A DNA stretch of 64,000 bases from Flectonema sp. DT1601 (lineage: Eukaryota > Euglenozoa > Diplonemea > Diplonemida > Diplonemidae). This document shows positions 1-10,219 of the stretch, one piece after another. The notes under the pieces were generated by a model that saw only the letters and a list, made by a program, of their open reading frames with translations, had not been told where the DNA came from and searched no databases. The number at the start of each line of letters is the position of its first letter. Position 1 is the first letter of the stretch. The DNA is taken from the NCBI GenBank assembly GCA_964019425.1, contig OZ025811.1, positions 124,001 through 188,000 of the forward strand, written 5' to 3'. The translations under genes were made by a program, and so were the position numbers.

Positions 1-562
1 AGTGGGCAGTGCATGGATTCTCTAGTACAGAAAACTCATTACCAGGAACAGCTACAAGAGGTATTTCATTAGAATTAGAATCAAAAGAAGTCATCTCGCA
101 GGCAGCAGAAATATCACCAGACGGGTCTGCTCCGAACTTAGTGTCGTCTCCTTCGGAAAATTCAAAATCATCATCCTCATCGACAACGTACTCTTCTTCT
201 TCATCTTCAGACTCTTCAGAGATAGAAGTGTTTTGATTAGGATGAGATTGAACTACTTCTGTGATGGTGTTGTCTGTCGGTCTGACTTGGTAGTCTTCGT
301 CAACGAGTGTTACAAACAACTTCACCTTGTCCCCAACTGATCCTTCTCTCCAAACCTCACAGCACTCCTTCATCTCTTCTTTTGATGAAATAACGATCTC
401 ATCATTTTCATCATCGAAGTAGCAAATTTCAAAGTTGCTGGCGGAAGTCCAGTTTTTAATTTGCTCCTGAAGCCCATCGAAATCCTGATCAGCTAGTCTG
501 ACGATACGAAACTCTTTCCTACCATCTCCATGTGTAATACCAACCTTAAAAGGTATCGACAT
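1..562 (-). CDS. PB1-domain protein, 3' part outside the window
   Basis: An open frame begins with ATG at 562 and runs off the left edge, so only about 187 residues are visible. Residues 1-85 read as a PB1 domain: a basic start (GDGRKEFRIVRL) and an acidic OPCA-type stretch (CYFDDENDEIVIS) followed by SKEEMKECCEVW. PB1 domains pair head to tail with other PB1 domains in signalling scaffolds and in selective-autophagy receptors such as p62 and NBR1. After it comes an acidic linker of Glu/Asp runs (about residues 115-145). No ZZ finger or kinase is seen before the edge, so the class of PB1 protein stays open. A T-rich stretch ending CTTCCTTCAG lies 12 bases before the ATG and looks like a splice acceptor, which supports this start. 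Confidence 0.8.
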   Translation of the reverse strand, partial: MSIPFKVGITHGDGRKEFRIVRLADQDFDGLQEQIKNWTSASNFEICYFDDENDEIVISSKEEMKECCEVWREGSVGDKVKLFVTLVDEDYQVRPTDNTITEVVQSHPNQNTSISEESEDEEEEYVVDEDDDFEFSEGDDTKFGADPSGDISAACEMTSFDSNSNEIPLVAVPGNEFSVLENPCTAH

Positions 563-1132
563 GTAGTTCTTATTCTGAAGGAAGTTATTATTGTTGTATT
601 CGTCATAGGGGACTCACATTGTAACTTAATATTGGAATGGTCTCACTTTCTATTAGTTGCTGTTGAGGAAGGTGTATCTGTTGTGAAGTAATACAAGAAT
701 TTGATTCAAATAAACTCTCTTCATTTCACTCTCCTTACGCTTTAGGTTACGCTTAGCAAAGAAACAGAAATTAAAAGTACCTCAATGGGACAGGCGGCAC
801 ACGTGAGAAGAAAGGGGAACGCGGGAAAAGCAAACATGTTTTTTTTTTTTTTCACTTTTTGTCTCGTTAGTTACGCGCTACTTCAATAATGTCATCACAA
901 TCATGTTTTGAAGTCAAACCTTTCGGTTTCCAAAGTCTCAGAAATAAAATGAAAGAAAATTGTGTACTCCACTAACTAACTTGCCTACAAGTCCTATTCA
1001 ACTGCACAGCGTTTAAGCATCGGGATGGGGCGGGTGGGAGTAAGACACTCGTTTCACATAATACGTACTGCCAATACAAATGACTGGTACTAAATATCAT
1101 TATCAAGGACAACTAATAAGAATAATTAATGC
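563..1132. other. spacer between PB1 gene and GRASP gene
   Basis: No gene is seen in these 570 bases. They hold the 5' flank of the PB1 gene, a T tract near 840-852 and the 3' flank of the GRASP gene. No repeat or RNA gene was recognised. Confidence 0.6.
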
Positions 1133-3232
1133 TTACGCTCCGTACATTGGAAACGACATCATCGTTGGGTCTTGCATCGAGTAATCTTCTGTTATGAGTG
1201 AAGATCTGCGAGCCGTCTGTGATGCGCTGCTGCTTGGTGTTGGAGAGTGCGTGAGGGATGAGAGGGCTGAGTGGTGAAGTCCTACAGGAGGAGCACCAGT
1301 ATTAAATCCACCAGTAGCAGCTGTTACTCCCTTCCCATTCGGGGAATGCGGAGTGTACGGTGAACTCACCTGACTCGATGATGTTGCAGCTGACGCCACA
1401 AACGGAGAACCTCCAACGCTACCTCCCAACGACATGTTCCCCACCGCCTGTTGGGATTTCGCTATTTCAAATGCCTGCTGTTCTTGAGCCTGAATCCTTT
1501 CGACTTCCTGCTGTGCTTGTTGTGCTGCTAGCTGCTGTGCTGCAGCTATCTCTTGCTGTCTTCGAACCTCCGCTTCTGCCTGTTGTGATGCAAACAGCTG
1601 TGCTGCTTCCTGCTGTCTTTGGGCTTCTGCTTGTTGTGATGCAAATAGCTGTGCAGCTTTAACTTCCTGCTGTCTTTGAGCTTCTGCCTGGGCCTGTTGC
1701 ATGCGGAGATTGTCTGCCTCTTGTTCCTGCAGTTGCGCCTGATGAAGTCGTGTTACCTCTGCGACTCTTCTTCTCTCTGCTTCCGCCGCCTGCTGCTGTT
1801 GAAGGCGTTCAGCTTCTAGTTGCTGCTGCTGTTGCTGGAATAGGACACGCTCTGCCTCCAATTGCTGCTGCTGCTGTTGAAGGCGTTCAGCTTCTAGTTG
1901 CTGCTGCTGTTGATATTGTTGACGTAATTGTTCCGCTTCTTGACGTTGTCTCTCTGCATCTTCTTGCTGTTGATGTAGTTTTTCAGACTCTTGCTGCTGA
2001 CACATAAGTCGCTCAGCGCTCTCTTTCTCCTCTTTTAGTTGAAGGAGCTGGTCGGCTAATGGTTGCTGCTGAAGCATCTCTGCTTTCTGTGCAGCGAGTA
2101 TATCAACTTCATTAATATCAGTGAGGTTAGTGAGAGTTTCACTCCCACCCATTAGTTCGCTAACTTTAGCTGCAGCAATTTCCTGCTGACTCATCGGTTG
2201 AGCTGCAGGAGCACCCTGTTGCTGTTGCAGCTGTTCGATGAGACGACGCTGGTTTTCTTGTTCCTGTTGTTGGGCGAGTAGTCTTAGACGCATTTCTTCA
2301 TTTTCGCGATCTCTTTTGAGGAGTTGTTCTTCTTTTTGCCTGAGAAGTGAATTGAAATGATCTTCTCCGACCTGTCGTTGTTGAAGAAGTTGTTGTTGGA
2401 GTTGTTGAGAGGGCTGGACAGGAAGTGGTACAACAGGAACTGGAGTCTGCTGTTGTTGAACTGCCTTCGGAGTTGCCGACGGGGTTTGCGAAGGACTCGA
2501 GTCGTTCATTACAATACTTTCTGTTCGAACTTTAGAAGCAGACGCATCTAAAGAAATAAATCTTTTCATAACAGGTAGCAACTTACCAGGTGAGATATTA
2601 TGAAGATAACCGTTTCCAACATCAATTCCGAGTGCAGTCGAATTCCCAAGTGCTACGTACTCCTCTCTAATAGTATTGTCTTTGTTGTTGTAAATGAGGA
2701 GGAGGAGCTGGTCAGCGGCTTTTCCGCTCAGGCGAAGAGACATTTTTTCAGAAACACGAGAATGAAAGTCAGAATCATCACAGAATAGAGTGATAACTGG
2801 CTTTTTTGAAGCAGGTTCCTTCTCAGCTCCAATTATGTAGTCCTCACCTTCCGCTGAAAGAACACCTGCCGCAGGTGATGCCTTAGAAACTGATGAAACA
2901 TGCCAGCTCATGGTCGTGTTTCCCCATTCTAATGAACAACCTAATAATCCATTGCCTCCCCATCCATCATCAGGAGCAAGTATAACTTCACGAAGCGCCA
3001 TTACTTTTGAGTTATACACGGTCAATTTAACATTACTCCCTTTGTGTTTTTTTAAGTACTCTCGAAATCCCTCTGCTGATCCTTCTTTTTGCTCGTGAGA
3101 ATCAACCTTGACGATGAAATCAAAGAATGGAATGAGTCCAGCCTGGTGAGCAGGTGATCTCGGAAGTAGTGATCCGACCTGCAGTCCATCGACCCCCTGA
3201 ATTCCTCCTTCAGTACTCTCAACTCCACCCAT
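1133..3232 (-). CDS. GRASP55/65-like Golgi reassembly stacking protein
   Basis: This 699-residue single-exon protein matches the GRASP family, which tethers Golgi cisternae and vesicles and takes part in unconventional secretion. Two PDZ-type modules occupy roughly residues 15-105 and 108-205. The family signatures are clear: HQAGLIPFFDFIVKVD near residues 29-44 and GWGGNGLLGCSLEWG from residue 90. A glycine follows the initiator methionine, as in family members anchored by myristoylation, although the site is not proven. The C-terminal half (about 280-610) is a long Gln/Glu-rich coiled coil with many CAG/CAA-encoded glutamine runs, and the tail is Ser/Thr-rich. Animal GRASPs have a shorter Pro/Ser-rich tail, so the coiled coil is unusual. 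A YAG (TTTAATCGTAG) lies about 15 bases before the ATG. Confidence 0.93.
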   Translation of the reverse strand: MGGVESTEGGIQGVDGLQVGSLLPRSPAHQAGLIPFFDFIVKVDSHEQKEGSAEGFREYLKKHKGSNVKLTVYNSKVMALREVILAPDDGWGGNGLLGCSLEWGNTTMSWHVSSVSKASPAAGVLSAEGEDYIIGAEKEPASKKPVITLFCDDSDFHSRVSEKMSLRLSGKAADQLLLLIYNNKDNTIREEYVALGNSTALGIDVGNGYLHNISPGKLLPVMKRFISLDASASKVRTESIVMNDSSPSQTPSATPKAVQQQQTPVPVVPLPVQPSQQLQQQLLQQRQVGEDHFNSLLRQKEEQLLKRDRENEEMRLRLLAQQQEQENQRRLIEQLQQQQGAPAAQPMSQQEIAAAKVSELMGGSETLTNLTDINEVDILAAQKAEMLQQQPLADQLLQLKEEKESAERLMCQQQESEKLHQQQEDAERQRQEAEQLRQQYQQQQQLEAERLQQQQQQLEAERVLFQQQQQQLEAERLQQQQAAEAERRRVAEVTRLHQAQLQEQEADNLRMQQAQAEAQRQQEVKAAQLFASQQAEAQRQQEAAQLFASQQAEAEVRRQQEIAAAQQLAAQQAQQEVERIQAQEQQAFEIAKSQQAVGNMSLGGSVGGSPFVASAATSSSQVSSPYTPHSPNGKGVTAATGGFNTGAPPVGLHHSALSSLTHSPTPSSSASQTARRSSLITEDYSMQDPTMMSFPMYGA

Positions 3233-3957
3233 TTGTGATATCTGCTACGATTAAATAAATAGAACCGTCAGAACAATAATAATAACATTCCTAACTCCTG
3301 TTAAGGTGAAGTATCAACAAACGTGTTAAAGAAATCACATTCACAGGGTACGAAGTTGCTAGTAGTGAAATATGAGAATACCCCTTACGAACACTTAATG
3401 GGTAAGAAGGGTTTACTTTTTAATTTAAGAGACGCAACAAAAAAAAAAAAATGAAAAGAAGGGAAAAAAACGGGGAAAAAACAGAATTGAACTGAAGCAG
3501 CTCAACTATATAAAATACTACCGTTCGTGTAACAACAACAGAAACGAGAGGCAACAAGTTTCTGACAAAAAGCCGTTCCTACACGAGAGATTATTTAACA
3601 ATCTCATTCTGTCATAATTGCTTTACTTTAGCTCGTTCGATTCGTTTAGAAATAACTACCTCACAGTGGGATTCTTTGGTAAGTATCCTCCTCTTCAGGT
3701 ACTCTCCTCTCCTTCCTACAAATATTTTTATTCCTAAACGCAAAAAAAAGGGGAAAAAAAAAAAAAGAGACGTGACTGAAACTCGCCAGCCTGAAACTAC
3801 AAGCAAGAGAGTGTCGTTTGGTTAGTTAACGATTAATAAATCTGTCATTTGAGACAAATAAATACTGACGCGTTTATACTCTATGCTCTCTTCGTTGGAA
3901 TAACGGTGAGGTTGTGAGGCAGAAGTTAGAAATTACAATTCCTGTCCCTCTCATAAA
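3233..3957. other. spacer between GRASP gene and ankyrin gene
   Basis: This 725-base spacer has no convincing gene. It contains A runs near 3439-3451 and 3759-3770. A 64-residue minus-strand frame at 3612-3806 has biased, low-complexity content and is not believed. Confidence 0.55.
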
Positions 3958-6465
3958 TCAAAAGGAAGGAATTGCACGCCCTTTCCTTTTACCTACTTTT
4001 CCTATCTTACCAGCTCCCTTGGTACCTTTGCCACTATCACCTTTACTGCTACCTTTTCCTCCACCATCCTTCTTTCCTCCCTTTGCGAAAACAACTTGAC
4101 TTTTTAGAATCTGTCGTACTTCAACGACAGCAGACTTGTTGCAGCTCTGGTAGAACATTTCTAATATTTCATTATAATAATGATTTGATTGTAGAGTCAT
4201 CAGGTCACTGATTGCACTATTTCCATTACAGTCAGGTGAGTTTGGACTTACACCAGCTTCTAATAGGATTCGATAAGGTGTTATTTCCCTAACACGTCTT
4301 GCAATCAGAAACTGAAAGTAGTTACGTCCAAAACTGTCACTCCATGTGGGATCGAAGTCTACCGCTCGGACTAGTTGTTCAACGATACCCGCGTGAGAGC
4401 CAACTGGTGCTTCTCTGATTGCATACTTAATTGGGTTATCACCAACACCCATAGGAACACCTGCACTCACAAGTACTTTCAAGTACCGATTGCTCAATCG
4501 TTGGACAATCGCCATAAGAAGGAAACCCACTCTTCTTGTATCTTTTTTATTTCTTCGTGTCCAACTCTTATCGACTTGAGGAAATGACAGAAATATTTCA
4601 ACAATTGACGCATCCCATCTGTTCATCAGTGCTTTCTCTAAATAAATACTAAAGTCAGTAACAATATGACGACATCTCTTTATGAGATCCTTCAACATGT
4701 TGATTGGGTACTTTTTAACATTTAAACAGTGTTGCAATAACTTCTCTGAAGGAACAACGTATCCTCGTTTGAGTAGTTTTTGAACTATATCAGTGTGACC
4801 ATTTAGAATACTTCTGTCAAGTAGTTTTTTAGAATCTCTCATTAGAATTGAAGCATTAGTCGCTTCCAGTAACTCATTCTTTGAAAATCCAATTTCAGTA
4901 TTTAAAGTTAACGACAATGGAGTATCATTAGTGTTGTCATACGCATTGGGATTAACTCCCTTATTTATAAACTGCTTCGATAAGTCTGACTTATCAAATG
5001 TTCCGCGGAACACCATAATGCCGCGGGGTCTAATTGCGTGAAGGTGAAGCAAATTCCTCCCTTCAGTATTTGTCCATTTAGCAGGGGCACCCCTACTGAG
5101 TAATTCCAGACACATTCTGAAATTGCGTACAAATGCTGCGATTTCTAAGAATGACGTCAGCACATTTTCAGACACTGGTTTCATAGAGTCGAGTGTTTTT
5201 TCGAGTACGAGTACAGAACTGTCGTGTTTCATGTTCTTCTTTAAACAGAGAGAAAGAGGAATGTCCCCTGAGTTGTCTTCTTCTATTAGAAGTGGATACA
5301 GTTCTGGTTTCTTAGTTAACAAGTAAGTGATTGTATTATAACATTGTTTCCCAGTGCATGCAACATGAAGACAATTCTGACCCTCATCATTCCTCTCTAC
5401 TAAGTAGTCTTCATCACTGATTACCAGGTCTAAGATCTCAATAGGAACTTCACTACAGCGATTCAAGAGATGAAAGAGAGCTTGTTTATCTTTCAAATTC
5501 ATATCACCAGTAAGTAGCTTTTTTGCGAGCGTAACTTGCCATTGATCGAATTCAGTGAAGCAGCGTAAGACTTCAGGTATTGAATTCGAAAACATCTTAA
5601 CATCTAATCCCGTGTCGTGTAAAACCATTTTAACATCTCTACGAAGGGATCTGTACATTAAGAAATTGAATCTCTCTAACCTGCTCACTGTATTTGTCTC
5701 TATTAGTAAGCTCGCAAGGAAGGAAACGCTTGTCGAAGACATCAGTGAGAGAGCTGAAACAGGGTCAGCCCCGATTTCCAAGAGGTATAGGGAAGCTGCT
5801 TTATTTTGATTGCTGAGTGCGAGGGAAAAAGACCTGTTGCTGACAACATCTACTCCCGATGTGTGAAGAAGTTGTAGCATCGTTGTGTCTTCGTTACAAA
5901 CAGCTTCTGGGATAGCAGCGTATCGATCTCTCACACCCAACCTTTTCAGTTGTACGTATGCTGCTATCGACGGTTTATAAGAGAAAACGATTCGATCATC
6001 TCCTGAAATAGAAGTATCAGATAGAAGCAGATCGTTATCATCAAATACCTCATCACTGTCAGAGTGTCTAAGTGTGTGTAGTCGGTTGCTGAATAGAATT
6101 CGAGGATTTCTATACTTTTTTATAACTCGTTTAAGGTCTCTTACGGTGCTGTCGAATCCAACTTCAATTGGATACAACTCATCGCTCTGAGCATCTTGAA
6201 CATAAAGTGTGAATGTTTCATGGTCAATAACTAATTCACTCCCACAACTAGAAACCTCTGAGACAGTCATTACAGGGCTTGTGCAAGTTCCATATATATG
6301 ATCGTTAACGTCATCAAAGTTGCTTGATGCTGTGTCAGTTTCGTATTGCTCAGGAAAATTAAATTGGATGACGTGATCACTGGCATGGGTGTAAAACCAT
6401 GCATCATCATCTGAGTCAAAGGAAAACGATTCTTCGGTCATCCAAGCTCCAAATAGCATTTTCAA
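3958..6465 (-). CDS. ubiquitin-like plus ankyrin-repeat protein (member 1)
   Basis: An 835-residue single-exon protein. Residues about 60-160 look like a ubiquitin-fold module (ELYPIEVGFDSTVRDLKRVI, then a strand reading RILFSNRLHTL and later DRIVFSYK). The linker YVQLKRLGVRDRYAAIPEA leads into many degenerate ankyrin repeats through residue 790; clear ones read GQNCLHVACTGK, GRNLLHLHA, NDTPLSLTL and GHTDIVQKLLKRG. The last 45 residues are Lys/Gly-rich and very basic, which suggests nucleic-acid or membrane binding. Ankyrin arrays bind proteins, so the partner is unknown. The same design recurs at 38,614 and 59,478 and, with leucine-rich repeats, at 26,943. The T-rich sequence TTATTATTTAATAG lies about 25 bases upstream of the ATG. 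The ubiquitin-like call is weaker here than in the sister genes. Confidence 0.85.
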   Translation of the reverse strand: MKMLFGAWMTEESFSFDSDDDAWFYTHASDHVIQFNFPEQYETDTASSNFDDVNDHIYGTCTSPVMTVSEVSSCGSELVIDHETFTLYVQDAQSDELYPIEVGFDSTVRDLKRVIKKYRNPRILFSNRLHTLRHSDSDEVFDDNDLLLSDTSISGDDRIVFSYKPSIAAYVQLKRLGVRDRYAAIPEAVCNEDTTMLQLLHTSGVDVVSNRSFSLALSNQNKAASLYLLEIGADPVSALSLMSSTSVSFLASLLIETNTVSRLERFNFLMYRSLRRDVKMVLHDTGLDVKMFSNSIPEVLRCFTEFDQWQVTLAKKLLTGDMNLKDKQALFHLLNRCSEVPIEILDLVISDEDYLVERNDEGQNCLHVACTGKQCYNTITYLLTKKPELYPLLIEEDNSGDIPLSLCLKKNMKHDSSVLVLEKTLDSMKPVSENVLTSFLEIAAFVRNFRMCLELLSRGAPAKWTNTEGRNLLHLHAIRPRGIMVFRGTFDKSDLSKQFINKGVNPNAYDNTNDTPLSLTLNTEIGFSKNELLEATNASILMRDSKKLLDRSILNGHTDIVQKLLKRGYVVPSEKLLQHCLNVKKYPINMLKDLIKRCRHIVTDFSIYLEKALMNRWDASIVEIFLSFPQVDKSWTRRNKKDTRRVGFLLMAIVQRLSNRYLKVLVSAGVPMGVGDNPIKYAIREAPVGSHAGIVEQLVRAVDFDPTWSDSFGRNYFQFLIARRVREITPYRILLEAGVSPNSPDCNGNSAISDLMTLQSNHYYNEILEMFYQSCNKSAVVEVRQILKSQVVFAKGGKKDGGGKGSSKGDSGKGTKGAGKIGKVGKRKGRAIPSF

Positions 6466-7485
6466 CTTTAAATGTACACACTTCCCTATTAAATAATAAT
6501 AAAAATTAATTATAAAAGTGTCTACCCCTAAAAATAATACTTAAAACTCCACCATTGATATCATTTTTCGATGAGGTTTGCGACTGCAAGAAAATCATAC
6601 TTTAATTTATAATGCAGTACAATAAGTCCACTACAATAAACTAATTATATTATTATTTTTTTTTTTTTTTTTCGAATAATGTTCAGCAACCGTTTCACTC
6701 ACAAGCCTGCGATATCTCCGACAACTTTTGTAAAGTGAGACAGGAGGGACAAAATATTTGTCAAATTCCTTTTTTTTTTTTTTTATTTAATTTTTTTTAA
6801 AAAAAAAAAAACCTGAATAACTTGGCTTTCTAAGTCTGAAGCGAAATAAAGCACCACTTCAACATCCGAACCATATTGATCGGAGGCGTAGAAAGTTCAT
6901 CGGAAATAACAATATAAATAAATAAATAAAAATTATAAAAATAAAGAAGAAAAAAATAAAAAAACGAATGTTACCGGATTACTTCGTTCTATCGAGCCAC
7001 AGAGGACAGTGTAGTTTTCTAATAAAAGCAGGAAGATTTTGAAAAAATCATAACGTCTCTTTACATTATATCCAAATGCAATGACATAAATCTCCAGCAG
7101 TTGACTTGGCGTCTGATGACGATAAAAAAAAAAAAAAAAAAAAAAAAATGGATCTACGAAAGAACTTTTTTGACGCAAGTATACTCAGTCTGAAAATACA
7201 ACAAACAAAAAAAATTGTGAATTTATTCGCTGTCGTCACAAGTTTTTAAATTGGTGTATAAAAATCTCAAGAATATTACAAAAATAATAAGAATCTCTAC
7301 GGTTACTGTACTTAGAGTAGGGAGGATTTGAATCGTATAACAAGTGTTATATTGTACCGAAAGGGTGTCACCGAAAGGGGAATTCAGAGGAGATGTTGCG
7401 TGAGGTTCGTAAGCAGAAAAGAAACTGGATTTATTTTTTCGAGCATCTTAATATTACTGAAAGAGGTGCGAACAACTGATCCTAG
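6466..7485. other. spacer with long A/T tracts
   Basis: About 1 kb without a convincing gene. It holds T tracts near 6655-6672 and 6770-6784, an adjoining A tract near 6800-6811 and an A tract of about 25 near 7124-7148. Open frames here are either poly-Phe/poly-Lys artefacts or antisense to the next gene. Confidence 0.6.
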
Positions 7486-9342
7486 CTACTCAAACCAGGT
7501 CCTCGCCTTGACTTGCACAGCAGCCTTTTTTGCTGCTCTCTTCTCTCTCCGTTCTTTCAGATACTGGTTTGCCTGGGTAACAGTTTTGCCCCAGTCCGGT
7601 CGCTCCTTAGAAGCTTCCTTGTTGCAATTTATACTCGTGCGTTCAGTTCTTACTTCAGTCTTGCAGTTGCTATTACTGCTGTTGGTGTTGTTACTTCGTG
7701 TTTTAGGACGCGCACCAGGAGATTGATTCCGTTGTTGTTTGGGAGCTGGCCGGGGCTGCTTTAAAGCTGGAGACGGATTTCGAGAAGGCGGGCGGGAAGT
7801 TGGAAGTGGAACTGAGTTCTCACTTGAAATGGGTCGATTTATAGGTCGCGACCTCGATCGCGGAGAGGGAACGGGAGAAGGCCGATCACCATCGAGAACA
7901 CTTTGAATCTTTCGGTTGAATTGTTCAACAAACTCCGCTAATTCCGTTACTGCATCCAACTTTCCCCTTCGCACTGCCTCCGAAAGTGTGCGCTCTGTAA
8001 AGCGAGTCAACTCCTTTGTAGTTTTTGCTACAGATGTGCTTGCAACCCCTACCGTAGAAGGCTTACGAATTGGCTTCTTTGATATGGTTCCGGGTGGTGG
8101 ACCCCACGCTTTTTTCGGACGTAGGGCCGTTTGCTTTTCCTTAGTTTCTTGAATTACTCTACGATAAGAAGCACTTCTCGCAGCGGGTGAGGCTGATCGA
8201 CCACGCGATGATGCACGAGATAGGGCCCTACGAGTTGGCCGAGTTACAGCTGATGTCGGGAGTGCTGCAGAAACAGACGGGACGCTGCCATTCACACGAA
8301 CCGCTTCTCTCACAGGAGGGCTTCGACCTCTGAGAGACCCACCTACAGGTTGTGCAGCCACCGGATTACTACTGTGAACAACGTCACTTCGCCTCGTATG
8401 GGACGCATTTTCCGGGCTAGACAATCGCATTCCGCGTTCACGCATCCGATTTCGAACTCTCTCGTGTCTCTCTCTGTTGTGTTATTCTTGTTTGTAAAAT
8501 CAACAGCGAGTCTCAAGCTTTTAATAACATACCTAGCAGACACATAACTAACACGAGCAGTGTAATCGACTGAGTACTTACCGCTAGACCTCACAGGAGA
8601 TGTCTCGCACGGGGTTGACATTCGATCTGTTGAGAGACTGGAGACACGACTGCGGTTCGGAGATTCGGAGAATCTCTCAGGCGACTGTTCCCTGCTGCTG
8701 GATGACTGTTTGTTTTATTCGATACCAATAATTTATAACATCAGTAACTATTCATTAAATAAAAAAAAGCAATAAACGTACCGAAATGCGATTGAATGCC
8801 GCGGGGTAGTATTGCTGCGCCAATTCCTTCCCCGTTCGATTTTCAGTTTCCGTGGCTGCGAAGTAGCAGGGGCGAGGAGTTGGTTCAGAAGTAGGAGAAG
8901 GCGAAGAGTTGCGTGAAGTTGAAGACGGTGGTCTTGGAGATATCGGAGGGCGTTGAGAAGATGGAGACAGAGGAGGAGATGGTGGCATGAACATCAGTGG
9001 CGCCTTGGATGGTTCAGGCGGCGGCGATTCGATCCGTTCTGGTGGACTCACATGAACTTCAACAATTGGCGGAGGCGGATCTGAATTTAGCTTCTCAATT
9101 TTATCCATTATAATCTTAGCACTGCTACCTACTCCTTCCCCTTCTGGAAGCATACGAAGTAATTCATAAATATCTTCTTCTTGACTTTCTGAAGCTGAAG
9201 AAGGATCCGTTGACAGATTCAGAAACGAATCTTCCGTACTGTTTATTTTATATTTCTTATTATAACAAACAAATAACAACAAACAAACAACACCCAGTAC
9301 ATACCTGGCAACATCCATTAATTCATTGTAACCCTGAATCAT
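7486..9342 (-). CDS. Ser/Pro-rich basic protein, four exons, function unknown
   Basis: The gene is assembled from four exons: 9342-9305, 9238-8782, 8705-8582 and about 8471-7486. Donors read GTATGT, GTACGT and GTAAGT; the first two acceptors are AAACAG. All junctions keep frame and give about 534 residues. The N-terminal part has an acidic stretch (EEDIYELLRMLPEGEG) and then Pro/Ser-rich sequence with many SPP, PPSP and RPPS motifs. The C-terminal part is Arg/Ser-rich and basic, with one helical segment (LTRFTERTLSEAVRRGKLDA) and a basic helix at the end (YLKERREKRAAKKAA). Such composition is common in microtubule- or RNA-associated proteins, but no domain is recognised. The last junction is uncertain: the ordinary-looking acceptor ACAACAG at 8474-8480 would put exon 4 into another frame ending at 8343, so the AG two bases further on, or alternative splicing, must be assumed. 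Confidence 0.68.
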
Positions 9343-10219
9343 CTTGTTGACTACTTCCAGAATTTCATTTCACTCTAAAAGTATTCGACAGCATTCAATA
9401 ATGATGTCTTAGGTGGGAATGAAAAATAATTGAGTTAAGAAGAAAATATAAACAAATAAAAGAAGACAATAACTACTGACTACAGGACTACGTTGACTTA
9501 TTTAAAAACAAAACTCGGGAATTGTTGACCAGCTGAACTAAATAATATACAATTTGTTTAATCGCATGTCATTCGATGAGAAGTAATTCATCATCTAGAG
9601 CTCTGTCACTACGCCATACGAAAACTATGTCTCGTTTTTTCTTTCTTTTTTTATGTGAGTCGAAATTTGACAAAAAAAAAAAACCCCCCAAAAAAACACG
9701 GGGAAGTGAATTCACTACATCAAAAAAACTAATGAAAGTGAAAATATGAATTTATTACCGAAAATACGAATACGAATGAAGATGCCAGCTCGTTGAACGT
9801 TTGCTGTGGCGGAAGCCAGGGAAAGAACAAATTGCCAGCCCATCGAGTGGCTATGAATACACTACGAGTACGTCTTAAAATATTTTGTTGTTAGAAGTGT
9901 GTTGTTAGTACCAAAATGAACTGTTGCCACGAAAAAGAAAAAACAAAAAAAAACATAAAACATAAAACCAAGCTGTGAGCTGGCCATGTTGCAACTGCTA
10001 ATCGGCAGCAGTAATCAGAAAGCAGACTTAAGAGTCACGTCTGAATATAATAATCGAAATTGACTAATACTTCGTCCCTGGGTCACTACCATGACAACGT
10101 GTCAGAAAGTGACCTTCTTTGAAACAAAACAAAACAATAAAATCGGTAAAACACTTGTATAGACAAGAACCGAATAATGGAACATGTGTAAATGGTCAAC
10201 AAGGGTGGTGTTGAGAATG
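9343..10219. other. spacer
   Basis: These 877 bases between two genes hold no recognised gene. A short A/C run occurs near 9673-9690. Nothing else stood out. Confidence 0.55.

Noticed and set aside
7328-7726. 132-residue plus-strand frame
   Set aside because: It lies mostly antisense to the last exon of the Ser/Pro-rich gene and shows no domain.
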